The position numbers were made by a program, and so were the translations under genes. This document shows positions 45,295-59,370 of a stretch of DNA of 64,000 nt, one piece after another (the first letter of the stretch is position 1; every line of letters begins with the position of its first letter). The DNA is from Apophysomyces variabilis (taxonomy: Eukaryota > Mucoromycota > Mucoromycetes > Mucorales > Mucoraceae): positions 123,513 through 187,512 of the forward strand of contig MZZL01000392.1 of the NCBI GenBank assembly GCA_002749535.1, written 5' to 3'. The notes under the pieces were generated by a model, which was not told the origin of the DNA, made no database searches, and was given only the letters and a program-made list of their open reading frames with translations.

Positions 45295-48200
45295 ATGGAC
45301 GCGAACACGCCAGCAAACGCTTTATATAATCCAAGCGAATCAAAAGAGGAGAATGACGCTGTCATGGAGGAGGCTCAATATCACCAACAAATAGCAGATA
45401 CTAATAATGAGGAATATAATCCAGCAGAAACTGGAATTTCTGAAGTTGAACCCCCGTTGGGAGCAGCGGATGGGAATCAACAAGAGTTTTCGGCCGATGA
45501 ATACAACACACCACCCCAGACAGAATTAACATATGATGATGAAGTAGCACCCATTCCGTCTGTTGAGAAATTATCCGGAGAGACTTTTGATGTCTCAGCA
45601 CGATCAACACCGGAAACCGCAAACGTACTTGAAGGTGAAACGCCGGTTATTCACTCTGCAGAGGAAACACCAGGCCAATCGATCCATGCATTCACGGATT
45701 ATGCCGCCCACTCGATACCAACAACAACAACAACAGAATCTCTGGATCATCCTGCAGACACGCTAATGCAAACAGCAGATATGTCTATTCCGTCAGAAGA
45801 AGATGGATCTACACAACCTGCTGAAAATGCCTCACACTATGTGGATATTCCTGAGGAATCTATGCAGGGAATAGTGCAGCAGCAGCATGCGGAAGGATCC
45901 ACTCCATCCATGGATACCGTGCAGCAATCAACAACAAAAACGTCTAATGAACCCGCAGTTTCCAATGATGAAAAGGATTCCCAAAATGCACCTTTTATGA
46001 ACACGCCTGCTTCTTGGCAAATTCCTCCTGGTGCCCTTCAGGCAAAGGCAGAGCCTAATCCTCCTAAAGCTGAAACTGAAAGCAAAGCTACTATTAAAAG
46101 AAAAAAGTTGGAACAGCGAGTCAAAGAGTCTCCATACGATGTGGATGCTTGGCAAAGCTTATTAGCTGAGGTTCAACAAACAGGTGACCTTCCTGCTATT
46201 CGTGATGAGTATGAACGCTTCCTTAAGGTGTTTCCCACTTCGGTAAGTTGTTGGACTTATCTTTTTCTTTGCTCTTTGTTTCTTTTGTGTCTATCTCTCT
46301 TTCTCTTCTCGTTGCTCCCGCCGTTGCGTTCTCTTTGTTCTGTTTTTCCTTTTCATTTTTGCCGGCAATACCGTGCGCGACGTTTTTCCTTCCTCCAGAG
46401 ATTCATCCCGTATCAAAACGTAGCGGACTAGACACACAGGTTTGTGGTATGAAGAGGGGAAAAAAAAAAGAAAAAAGAGAGAGACGCTGTTTTCCCTTTT
46501 ATGTTTTTTATTCTTTTCCTTTACCTTTTTCCTTTTCTTTTTTTTTTTCTTTACGTATCATGGGTGATTGGGCTTTTACTTCTTTTTTTCTTTGGTTCTG
46601 GCAAGAACAGAACGTGTCCGTTCGCAGACACCTCAATAAAAGCATCTCGCAAGCAGCAACATGAGCGGTCTGCAGGTGCCGGTAATTTTCCCCTTTTCTT
46701 TTTCTTTTCTTTCCTATTTCTTTTTCATTCTCTTTATTATACATTGTCATCTTTGTATTTCTTGCTACTTTGTCGGGTAGGTCATGTCTTTTTTGGGCTC
46801 AAATGGCACTCGGGCCAAAAGTAGGTCGATTTGACTCCCTGTGATTTGCCCCAGTCATTGGCACAGCAAAATTTTTGGGAACGTGTTGCTATCTGTAACG
46901 TTTTGTTGGTATATATCAGCTTCAAAAACCATCCCCCCCGCTTTCCTTTATCTTTTTTTCCTTCTTCCTTTATCCTCTCATTCGGTTTTCTTCTTTCTTC
47001 CAGCTAGTACTATGTGGGCATGTCAATGTTGCAGGACGTGTTCTGGAGGAGGATAATCGTCATTGTACGCCAGGTATCATACATCCTTCGAAAAGCAGAA
47101 ACTGGCACGTGGACATGTGCGAATAGGGAACAGAGGATAGATGAAAGAGACAAGAGAAAAAGCAAAACTTCTGGCATGTCTTTTCCAAGATGCTCACCCA
47201 TGCTTGTTCTGTAGCCAAGACATTGGCTTGCTTATCTAGAGTTGGAACTCAAATACTCTAATTTCAATGAAGTCGAGGCTCTTTTTACGCGATGCTTAAA
47301 GACTGTTCTTTCTGTGGATCTCTGGAAGTTTTATCTTGGCTATATCCGTCGTATCAACCGTGGAGAAAATGGGACGGCTGCCACATCGGAAGCGCGAACT
47401 GTGATTGAGAGGGCCTATGAGTTTGTCCTTGAAAACGTAGGCATTGACAAGGATGCTGGCCCTATCTGGGCCGACTATATATTCTTCATAAAATCGGCAG
47501 AGGTAATAACAGAGAGACAGAGGAAAAAAAAAAAAAGAAAAGAAAAGAAATCGTNGGCATGTCTTTTCCAAGATGCTCACCCATGCTTGTTCTGTAGCCA
47601 AGACATTGGCTTGCTTATCTAGAGTTGGAACTCAAATACTCTAATTTCAATGAAGTCGAGGCTCTTTTTACGCGATGCTTAAAGACTGTTCTTTCTGTGG
47701 ATCTCTGGAAGTTTTATCTTGGCTATATCCGTCGTATCAACCGTGGAGAAAATGGGACGGCTGCCACATCGGAAGCGCGAACTGTGATTGAGAGGGCCTA
47801 TGAGTTTGTCCTTGAAAACGTAGGCATTGACAAGGATGCTGGCCCTATCTGGGCCGACTATATATTCTTCATAAAATCGGCAGAGGTAATAACAGAGAGA
47901 CAGAGGAAAAAAAAAAAAAGAAAAGAAAAGAAAGAAAAATAGGACCAAACAAAGACTGGACTTCGTGGCTAATGATGGTATTTCGACCTAATGATGGATT
48001 AGACGACAAACACATGGGAAGAACAACGAAAGATGGACAGCATGAGACGTGCATATCAAAAAGCTGTAACCATTCCTTTGAACAATGTCGAACATCTTTG
48101 GAAAGAGTACGATCGCTGGGAACACAGCTTGAATGGCTTAACGGTAGGGTTGCTATGCAACTCGAACATCGTACTTAGACGTTTCTATTTGTCCATCACT

Positions 48201-50758
48201 AGGCCAAAAAATTCTTGGGAGAAAAATCATCTGCTTACATGACAGCGCGCACTGCATTGCCGGAAATGAGGCGATTTACTGATAATCTAAACCGCAATGC
48301 AGTTCCTAAACCTCCACAGTGGACAGATAAAGAATTGCAACAGGTAAAAAGAAAAGGCGCAGCATTTTTTTTTTTTTGCCTTAGGGCGCCTAATCTATTC
48401 GTCATAGCTGGATCTGTGGAAACAATATATCCGATGGGAAAAGAGCAATCCCTTGCAATTGGATGAGGAATCTCTAGTGAATGAACGTGTTATCTATGCC
48501 TATCAGCAAGCCTTCCTTGTGCTGAGGTTTTATCCCGAATTATGGTATGATTATGCCCAGTATTACCTTGAGCAAGGTAAAATCGAAAAAGCCATGGATA
48601 TTTTGAAGCAAGCAACCGAGGTGCTTCCTACGAGGTATATACTAGCTTTGTTTTTCCTACCACTTGTCCCCCTTATTTCTTGTTGAACGATAGCCTGCTG
48701 GTCCATTTCTCTTATGCCGAGCTTTGTGAGTCTCAGAGACAACTAACCGATGCCCGAAAAGCGTTTGAATCTCTCCTCGAACGCTTAGATCAGGACGTGG
48801 AGAAGATAAAGTCGGGCGCGCAAAAAGAAATTGATAGACTACAACAAGAAGCCGATGAAGAGAGGGCAGGATTAAAATTGACGGACGATATCGATGGTGA
48901 GCTGCGAGAACAACTTCGTCAGCGAGAAAAACAGGTGAAGAAGGAACAGGATGAAATTGAAAAACAATGCAAAGAACAAGTGGAAGTGATTGCCAAAAGC
49001 TGTTCACTTGTATGGATCAATTATATGCAGTTTGCACGACGTACAGAGGTAAGAATAACAGGTTCTTGTAGTTACCTGAATATCTAACTGTCGTATCAGG
49101 GAATCAAAGTTGCGCGAGAAGTGTTTTCAAAAGCCCGTAGGGCCACTAATAGGACCTATCATGTTTTCGTAGCCTCTGGTAAATCAGAACAGCATGATAT
49201 TCCTGCTTTAGACTAATTCCTTCCCAAATAGCGTTGATGGAATATCATAACAGCAAGAACCCTACCATTGCTGGCAAAATCTTTGGACTTGGCATCAAGA
49301 TCTTCCCTGATGACCCTGACTATATCTGTGAATACCTTGACTTTTTGATCCAAATGAATGATGATAACAGTAAGTGGCATGGATATATAGATTCTTTAAG
49401 ATATCTTGATGGTTAAATATTTGTTACTAGATACACGTGCTTTGTTTGAAAGAACGTTGGCTACGATGGCAACGGAGAAGTCAGAACCTGTGTGGGCGAA
49501 GTTTTTGGAATATGAGAGTAAATATGGCGATCTTGCCAGTGTACAAAACGTAGAAAAGAGGAGGAATGAGGCGATTCCAGGGAGTAAGTTTTAGTTCAAC
49601 ATTTCCTGCCCGAGTAGGATTATTGACAGAATTGGTATAGAAACACCGTTAGAATCTTTGTTAGATCGATATGGTTATCTAAATATCAATTCCATCAGCG
49701 AGCTGGAATTGGGTGGACAAGGTAAGTCAAATGAGCGCATGCTTTGTTTTGTTTTGGTTTTCATTCATCTAACCTGTATCGCTTCGTATCGGAAATTTTA
49801 TAGCGCGTAAACAAAAATTACCTGAAGTGCCATCTGATTTGCCTTCGTCTGAGGCTGTTCTCGCCAAGGCAAAAGAGCGTGCCCGTCAGAAAGATGCGCA
49901 CGGAAAGCGACCTCTTCTGGAACCTGTTCATCCTGAACGCTATCCACGACCGGATCTAAATCAGTGGGTGCTCTTCAAGCCATCCCCAGCAGAACCTGTC
50001 CGTCGTCCTGCCGGCACAGCAGCTCCTCCTGTGCCTGTCCAAGAGACGGTCGCACCGCCCGAGATGACCGCTCCTCCTCCTGCAGCAGCAGTACCACCGG
50101 CACCGATGGCTTGGAAGCAGCAGCAACCGCCACCGGCTCCTGTCCAGCAAGCGCTTCCGGAGCCTGTTGCCTACTTTGTATCCAATCTGCCTTCAGCTCA
50201 GAAATTCAATGGACCCATTATCCAAGCAGCAGAGTTGGTTGATCTTCTTCGAAACATCATTATTCCTCTTCCTCCCCAGGGTGGACCCCCACCATTGGCG
50301 GGTGCTGGACGCGGGCCAATGTCACAACCTCCAAAGAACGTGCCACCCATGCATCCTCCACCGGGAAGAGATATGCCACCCATGCGAGGTGGTTATGGAG
50401 GAGGCCCTGCTGGACGAGGTCGAGGTGCTGGATTCAAAGCAAGGGTAAAAGATCCATTGCCTGTAGATTGAAAAGGCGGTGATCTAACCATATTATCTTC
50501 ACAATCATTTTAGGGCGGCATGCCTATGCGTGGAGGAAAACAAGGTATGAAACGCCGACAACGGGATGACTATGACGATGATTACCAATCTCATAAAGGT
50601 AGAATACAAAAGAAGAAAGAAAGGGAATAGGACTCGCGGAAACACTCAATGCAATCTTCTTTTTTAACTTGATAGGTATGGGTCCCAATCGACCACCCGA
50701 GTTTGATCTCTTCCGGCAACGACAAGTTAAACGGCATAGAGATGAGCCTCCTTATTAA
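45295..50758 (+). CDS. RNA14: mRNA 3'-end processing protein Rna14 (CstF77)
   Basis: Scaffold of cleavage factor IA/CstF, required for pre-mRNA cleavage and polyadenylation. Exons: 45295-46242, 47215-47502 (or its exact copy 47598-47885), 48003-48143, 48203-48343, 48408-48634, 48694-49048, 49100-49178, 49232-49369, 49431-49583, 49641-49721, 49804-50444, 50514-50598, 50676-50758. Using one copy of exon 2 the product is 1119 residues. The first ~250 residues are acidic and disordered. HAT repeats then run from SPYDVDAWQSLLAEVQ through WLAYLELELKYSNF, LWKFYLGYIRRINRG, MRRAYQKAVTIPLNN, LWKQYIRWEKSNP and YPELWYDYAQYYLEQ to DPDYICEYLDFLIQMND. The C-terminus is Pro-rich with Gly/Arg repeats, and QWVLFKPSPAEPVRR resembles the Rna15-binding monkeytail region. 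Intron 1 is unusually long (972 nt). Start is MDANTPANAL. Confidence 0.93.
47173..47933 (+). repeat. 378-bp exact direct duplication around a single N (likely assembly artefact)
   Basis: 47173-47550 and 47556-47933 are identical as read, including the Rna14 second exon, its 5' splice site and a poly-A/GA tract. They are separated by TCGT plus one N at 47555. Identical contig ends joined by one N suggest two overlapping contigs that were not merged. Translating both copies would insert a second identical 96-residue HAT segment. Confidence 0.85.
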
Positions 50759-52194
50759 AAAAGAAAAAAAGAACTGTTCTTTGTTGCATTTGATTCACAA
50801 AGGTTTTTTTTTCATCTAAAGCCCTTGAACTGGGGAAGAAATGATTGGGAGAAAAGACAAAAGATTACATGCTGTTTCTGCAAGGAGCACTAGTGCTCAA
50901 CAAAGACGCGTAGCATGTAATAGTAAATGCACCCGTCGTAAGTCGTGGTCATCATGTTCTCAATAAATATTCTCGCAACGGGAGAGAATCCATTGCAAAA
51001 TGATCGTGATCTTTACTTCCTTGGCCATTTCCTCTTTCCTATTTTTGAGTGCATAATATGTTTCTTCTTCAGTATTCCTATTCTAATGGGATTGATCTGA
51101 ACTTCATCATTTTACAGCATTGTAAAAGAGAGGAAGCATACCGGCATTGTCAGGATGCGCTGATTCTGCAGAAAGATGGACAACGCATACACATAAACAT
51201 GCAGGCTGGTCGGCTGATCGGATAATGACCAAAACTGTTCTTACACATGTAGGCCCATCGCTGCCTTTTGTTTTTCAAATAACGTCCTGTATTTATGCCA
51301 TGATAAAAGATTGGTGCTACCATTTTGCATAAATAAAAAGGACTGCATTGGTGGGACCAAACAAGTTGCCCATACAGAACAACAAAACCTTCGGGGGAGG
51401 AAGGGTATGACAAAAGGAAATGAGAGTGGACCGTTCTTCTTTCTTTTCTTCTCTCTTCTAGTGGGAATTTGGTACAACAAAGCACAACATCCCAATTCGA
51501 CCATCCAAAGGACAAAGCGTATCCAAGGAGAGCGGGGTCTTTCCAGCATTTAATTGGGCCTAACATCTTTTTCATCTTATGTATAAGTTATTAGGCAGAG
51601 TTGTGTGTAAATAATAATAAAAAAAAAGCCAAATCTCTTCTAGTAAACTTTATCATGAAAGTAAACCGTCCGTTTTGTCGATCCATGTGAATTTTTCTTT
51701 ATCACCGCCCCCACCCACACACACACTCATCCCCTGCTTCTCATCTTGCCCAAAAATGGGACAATTACCAACATCAACACAGAAGCACATTAACTGGAAA
51801 AACGTGATTAGCGAAAAAGAAAAAAAACAAGACTGATAGCAAAAAGTTGGCGAAGAGGAAGAGACCAAGTACAGGATACCCCTCTTCCACTCTTTCGGGG
51901 CTTGCGGTTCAAACGTGCGGCATAAACAGAACCAATCAATTGATAGCCTCCGATGGGACGAAGGCGGAAAAAGTCCGAAAACAAAACGAAAAATCAACCA
52001 ACCAGAAAGCTTTCTTTGTGAAAGACTACATACTAACCCAAAATGAGGTGATTTCTTTGTCAACAATCATCATGATTCCAGAGCTTCAAGCTTTTATTTT
52101 CTTCTTTTGGCTTCGGAAGGGGAAATGGGGGAAGGGGAGGAGATGGACATATTGATTCTTTTTAAGACAAATGAAATTTTTTTGTTGGTTTTGT
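50759..52194. other. Convergent 3' flanks, no gene seen
   Basis: Region between the ends of RNA14 (plus) and polyubiquitin (minus). Frames at about 51150-51575 and 51653-52066 have no motif and conflicting strands. Confidence 0.5.
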
Positions 52195-54633
<2,439 letters not shown>

Positions 54634-55465
54634 TCATAACAATTCGCATCGTAATCCCTTGGGCAATTTGTGTTTAGGTATTCTGTCTAATTCTTGTTCC
54701 CCGGCTAAAGAAAAGGCAAATTTTTCTCTTGGTACATTAGGTTCGGGCATGGTGCTGCACATGGTCTTGAAGAATCGAAATGTCATCGAATTGAACCTCC
54801 TGGATGATTTACGGTCTAAGGTTGCTTCCGGATTCTCTCGCAAGGTATCGAATTCGGCCATAGCACGATCGGTACATATTGAGTAAACCCGGTTGATTAT
54901 ATCGGCATGTCGGTGGAAACTTCTGGCGTTATACCGCCGTCGGCGCACAGTAGCTGATTTGTAAACCGCCCACATTTCTTCTCCCAAATCTTGATCGTCT
55001 TTGGCATATTCATGCAGTTGAATTCGCTGTAGATGATGCCGCTGGTGAGGACGATGATATGAACGAGGATCACTCCCGTGTTGATTTTTGATTGGACGAT
55101 GCCGGTGCGACATTGAGATCTGCAGGGAAGTTGCACTTTGCTCCGCGACCTGGGCATAGAGAGGTTTCGGTTGTTGATAGGAAATACATTCCCAGTTGTC
55201 TTTATCGGCTGTAGTAGACACAGTGAGTGGTTCCTCTTCCTCAACTGTCTCCTGACGACGGATGAAGTGCCATTCTGCACGATCCGGGTTTAATGATTGT
55301 AATGGGGGGAATTCGATTTGATCAGCCAGGACGACAGGGACGGTATCATCATGACTATCCGGGTGACGGATAGTTTCTGCAAAAGCAATAGTCAATGTCA
55401 TGGAGAATTGTAAATTAGAAAAGAGAAACAAAAGCAACACATTCTGTTCAACTGGTTCCATCCAT
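54634..55465 (-). CDS. Uncharacterised protein, about 251 residues
   Basis: A long open minus-strand frame ends in a stop at 54634. Recognisable features are an acidic Pro-rich N-terminal part (VPVVLADQIEFPPLQSL), a short motif DNWECISYQQPKPLYAQVAE, a His/Arg-rich middle (SHRHRPIKNQHG) and a helical C-terminal half (EEMWAVYKSATVRRRRYN, IINRVYSICTDRAMAEFD). I do not recognise a domain. Two 5' ends are possible. One is unspliced from ATG 55461 (275 residues) with a hydrophobic leader that would look like a signal. The other is ATG 55465 with a 76-nt intron 55452-55377 ending in CTTTTGCAG (251 residues). The intron version is preferred because the hydrophobic stretch looks like intron sequence (CTAAT branch-like site, T-rich, CAG), though its donor GTTGAA is weak. 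Confidence 0.6.
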
Positions 55466-56785
55466 CTTTAAATATGCGTTGTCTCGTTCTGTCATCGTCA
55501 TTGCTGTGCACGAGCAGCTGACATTCAAACATGCCATTGGCGCGGTGTTGTGGACCTGCCGAATGCGAAAGAACAGAACCCCCCCCCATTTTGCTTCAAC
55601 GAATCATAGAAATAACCCGTGCTTCCACTCTTTGTCATCCGCAAAGCGTGGGGGGAGGGGTTGCACTGAAAGGGGAGAAAGGAAAGAAAACCAAGCCAGC
55701 AGACAAGGGTACCATGAGCTTATCGCTTCTCACAAGATTCCCTATACTTCCTCTTTCTCCTCAGTAAATGCAAGAAATAAACCTGGTTAAATTGGGCATT
55801 ACTGCGATCTATAAAAAAATTAAAAAAGGTTAAAGAGCAGAATCTATAGCCGTAGTACATCAAAATAAAATATTCCCGATATTTCTCTTTGTAGAGAAAT
55901 AAAATAAAGCAAGCTAGTCCGTCTCTATCATTTTCCGGTATGTGTGATTAACATAAAGTAGGGATAACATGTTCGATCATATTGAAAAGGGAGAATAAAA
56001 TAATAAGTAGTGTAGAGGGAAGAGAGGAGAAGCAGAATTGTATGTCGTTGTAATGTTTAGCCCTAGAGAACTTTGTCTTTCTGGACGAGGAGAGCGAACG
56101 ATGATCGCACGGGATAGAGTACTGAATGCACCAGCACATGTTTCTCGCCCATCTTATTTTATTTGTATGTGTGGGTCTTGCTCAGATGGATGTCATATGG
56201 CTCTACCCTGGATTTCTTCCTTCACAGTCATGCCTTGAAAATTCTCCTTTGGAAATGCTGGCCTATTCTCAATCTTGTGCAGTAACACTTTGCTCTTGTG
56301 TTGATCTCCGAAATTCGCAACTGCGACATCTCCTATTCTGCGACACTTTCTATTTGATTTTCGACGACAGGATGGTACAGAGACCTTGAAACGAATCATA
56401 GATCGCTACCATCATAATAAACTCATAACTATAAGAAGAAAGAATCTGTACGTACAGAATTCGATATGAAGATCATGACAGAACAGGGGCAGCAGACGCC
56501 AGTCAGCCATCGTTAATTTTCTGTCAATGTACAGAGACGCAGCACTGTCATAGCTCATCCCTCGGGAACTTTATTCACATTTTATCTGCGCCATGCGTCT
56601 ATTATTTTCTTTTGGTGAGCTATCGTTTTAGGCACTTGGCAAATTGAGCCCAGTTGGGTCAACCCATAAAACAAAGCGCCCAATATTGGCAGCAATTTCT
56701 GGTGTCTGCGAAATACAAGTCACTTAACGTGAACATTGGTTATGCCCGTTCGTTCTTTTTCTTTTCTTTGTGCAATCGAACAGTC
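55466..56785. other. No gene resolved between divergent genes
   Basis: Frames on both strands around 56040-56400 are open for 60-87 codons but unrecognisable and mutually overlapping. The region supplies promoters for the flanking genes. Confidence 0.45.
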
Positions 56786-58865
56786 ATGGCATTCGGTACG
56801 TATAGCTTTTTGTTAAAATAAAAGATCCATAGAATCCAAGCGTGACACCATATTCACTCGATCATGCACCTTTGCAATCCAACAAAACTACCTCTATTTC
56901 AGAACGGATACTCATGATTGCACCTTGAATGTTTAGATAACGGCAATACGATTACAGTAAGGTTGGGCGATCTCACGGCCAACCAAGGTAAACTCTATCT
57001 TGTTGTTTGATACTTAAAAACTAATGAATGCTCATTGGCTTTGAATAGGTTCTATGAACCAATGTAAGGTCCCATGAGTTGTCAAAATGCGCACGCCAGA
57101 AAACTGAGATGTCCTTTTTTGGGAATTTGCATTGTCTAGATTCTCAGGGGAATCAAGTCCCACAGAATTTCGCAGCACCCAACGGTGGGTAGTTTATTTG
57201 TCGTGAAATAGTGTAAATTTTGACACTAATGGGGTGATATAGACCCACATCTTTTCTCTTCCGAACACTCTGTATTAGTTCGCCTGGCAGATACAGATGA
57301 CTTGGGTTCACCATTATATTCCGTAAAAACCTTTGAAGAACTTGGATTGTAAGGATCTCTTCTTTTTCTACCTTCATTGGCCTGAACAGAATGAGATTGG
57401 CTTATCCATGGTATTAGGAAGGAAGAATTGCTGAAGGGCCTGTACAACATGGGCTTCTCTAAACCATCTAGGATCCAGGAACGCGCATTACCATTGATGC
57501 TGGCTAATCCGTGAGTGAGAATGAATTAATCACTCAAGGAGATCAAAGCATAATAACTGTCTGTAACCTTTTTTTTTTGTAAAGTCCGAAGAATATGATT
57601 GCGCAATCGCAAAGTGGAACTGGTAGGAGAGTCAGACGATCCAGATATTCATCTTGTTAATACCGATTGCGACGGCAATAGGTAAAACGGCAGCATTCGT
57701 ACTTGCCATGCTGAGCCGGGTTGATCCCAATCTGCATAAACCGCAGGTATGCTGAACTTCATCGCATTCATTGTTGTATTTAACCATAGTGTTGCAAGGC
57801 TATTTGTTTGGCTCCGTCTCGAGAACTGGCTCGTCAGATTCTCAGTGTCATTCAGTTAATGGCCAAGTTTACAACCATTACTACTGCATTAATTGTCAAG
57901 GATGCCTCGATTAAGAGATCGCGTATTTATGATCAAGTGATTGTTGGGACACCTGGATCTGTGGTGGATGTCATGCGTCGCCAGAATCTGCCTACAGACG
58001 ACTTGAAGATATTTGTTTTGGATGAAGCCGACAATATGCTGGATCAGGATGGATTGGGTGATCAAAGTATTCGTATCAAAACGTGAGTCCATCCTTTCTG
58101 TTACTACGAGCGTAGACTGACGGAGTCGCCTAGTATGATTAAGTCACCTTTATTCCAAATCCTGCTTTTCTCCGCTACCTATCCTGATCATGTCCGTACG
58201 TTTGCAACACGTTTTGCACCCGAAGCCAATGAGATCACACTCCGTCGAGAGCAACTCAGTCTGGACGGAATCAAACAGTTTTACATGGACTGTATGAACG
58301 AAGACCACAAGTACGAAGTGTTGACGAACTTGTACGATCTCTTGACAGTTAGCCAAAGTATCATTTTCTGCAAGGTAGATACTCTTCTTTTATCATCTGT
58401 CAGCAACCAAGAGATTCATCCCTTCTTTCTTGTCTTTAGCGCCGTGATACTGCAGATGAGATCTCAAGGCGTATGACGGAGCAAGGCCACGCCGTTGTTT
58501 CACTTCATGGAGGGATGACGTCGGAAGAACGTGATAAGTTGATGGATGATTTCCGGAGAGGAGAATTCAAAGTCTTGATTACGACCAATGTCTTGGCCCG
58601 TGGGATTGATATCTCCCAAGTTAGCTTGATTATCAATTATGATATGCCTCTTACTTCGGCAGGCTATCCTGATCCTGAAGTTTATTTGCACCGAATTGGA
58701 AGAACCGGGAGATTTGGAAGATCGGGTGTGAGCATCAACTTTGTACACGATCGACGAAGTTGGGAACATATGCGGTCAATAGAAGAACATTTCCAGAAAC
58801 CTATCCAGCGTGTGCAGACGAACGATTGGGAAGAAGTTGAACGTATGCTCAGGGACGTTCTTTAA
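56786..58865 (+). CDS. DBP5: DEAD-box RNA helicase Dbp5 (DDX19)
   Basis: ATP-dependent helicase acting at the cytoplasmic face of the nuclear pore to remodel exported mRNPs, and in translation termination. Eleven exons: 56786-56795, 56937-56987, 57049-57063, 57140-57184, 57243-57348, 57418-57510, 57585-57622, 57682-57746, 57790-58082, 58134-58374, 58440-58865, in phase throughout, 460 residues. The Dbp5-specific N-terminal block is [12 protein letters not shown]. The Q motif is [14 protein letters not shown]; motif [11 protein letters not shown]; Ia APSRELARQ; Ib [62 protein letters not shown]. Motif V/VI spacing with the insert [18 protein letters not shown] is diagnostic for Dbp5. The first four exons are 10, 51, 15 and 45 nt. 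Confidence 0.95.
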
Positions 58866-59370
58866 GAAGTCGTACGACAGCCCTGCTGAGAATGATGCCA
58901 ATTCTGCGGATAACACTACCCTATGCCTGTATCGTTTTAAAAGATCAGGAAAAAAAAACCCAATATAATCATAATCAAAGGAAGGTTCCAGCAATATAAA
59001 AAAAAACCATGCATTAACCTCCGTAACCTATAAAATCATTAAAAAGTAGCAGATTTATTCAATTCGTTTCTGCCACGTTGTTTTTTCTAATGCACATAGT
59101 TCGACTATGTCTCTATTTGATCAAAAAGTTAATGATAGCGACTGTTACATTCAGAAACAAGTTAAGTGATGTTGCTTTTGTAAATCTTGTTTATGGCCTT
59201 GGGCACTAAGAAAAAGCATTCAATATGATTGGTGGAAGTATGCTTCTGCTTGTGCCCCTCCCTCCCGGAATCGGGCCGTCAAATAGCGAGTCCCGCTTTG
59301 CGTGTTCAACAAACCACGAAAAAGAAAAAAGTTTCTGCGCAACGACCTTGCATTCGTTTTATCACACATC
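58866..59370. other. Intergenic, no gene seen
   Basis: Spacer between DBP5 and SDS22, same strand; AT-rich, contains the SDS22 promoter. Confidence 0.6.

Noticed and set aside
47242..47942. Two tandem HAT-repeat exons as a genuine protein duplication in Rna14
   Set aside because: Identity extends through intron DNA to the exact poly-A length and meets at a single N; assembly overlap is far more likely.
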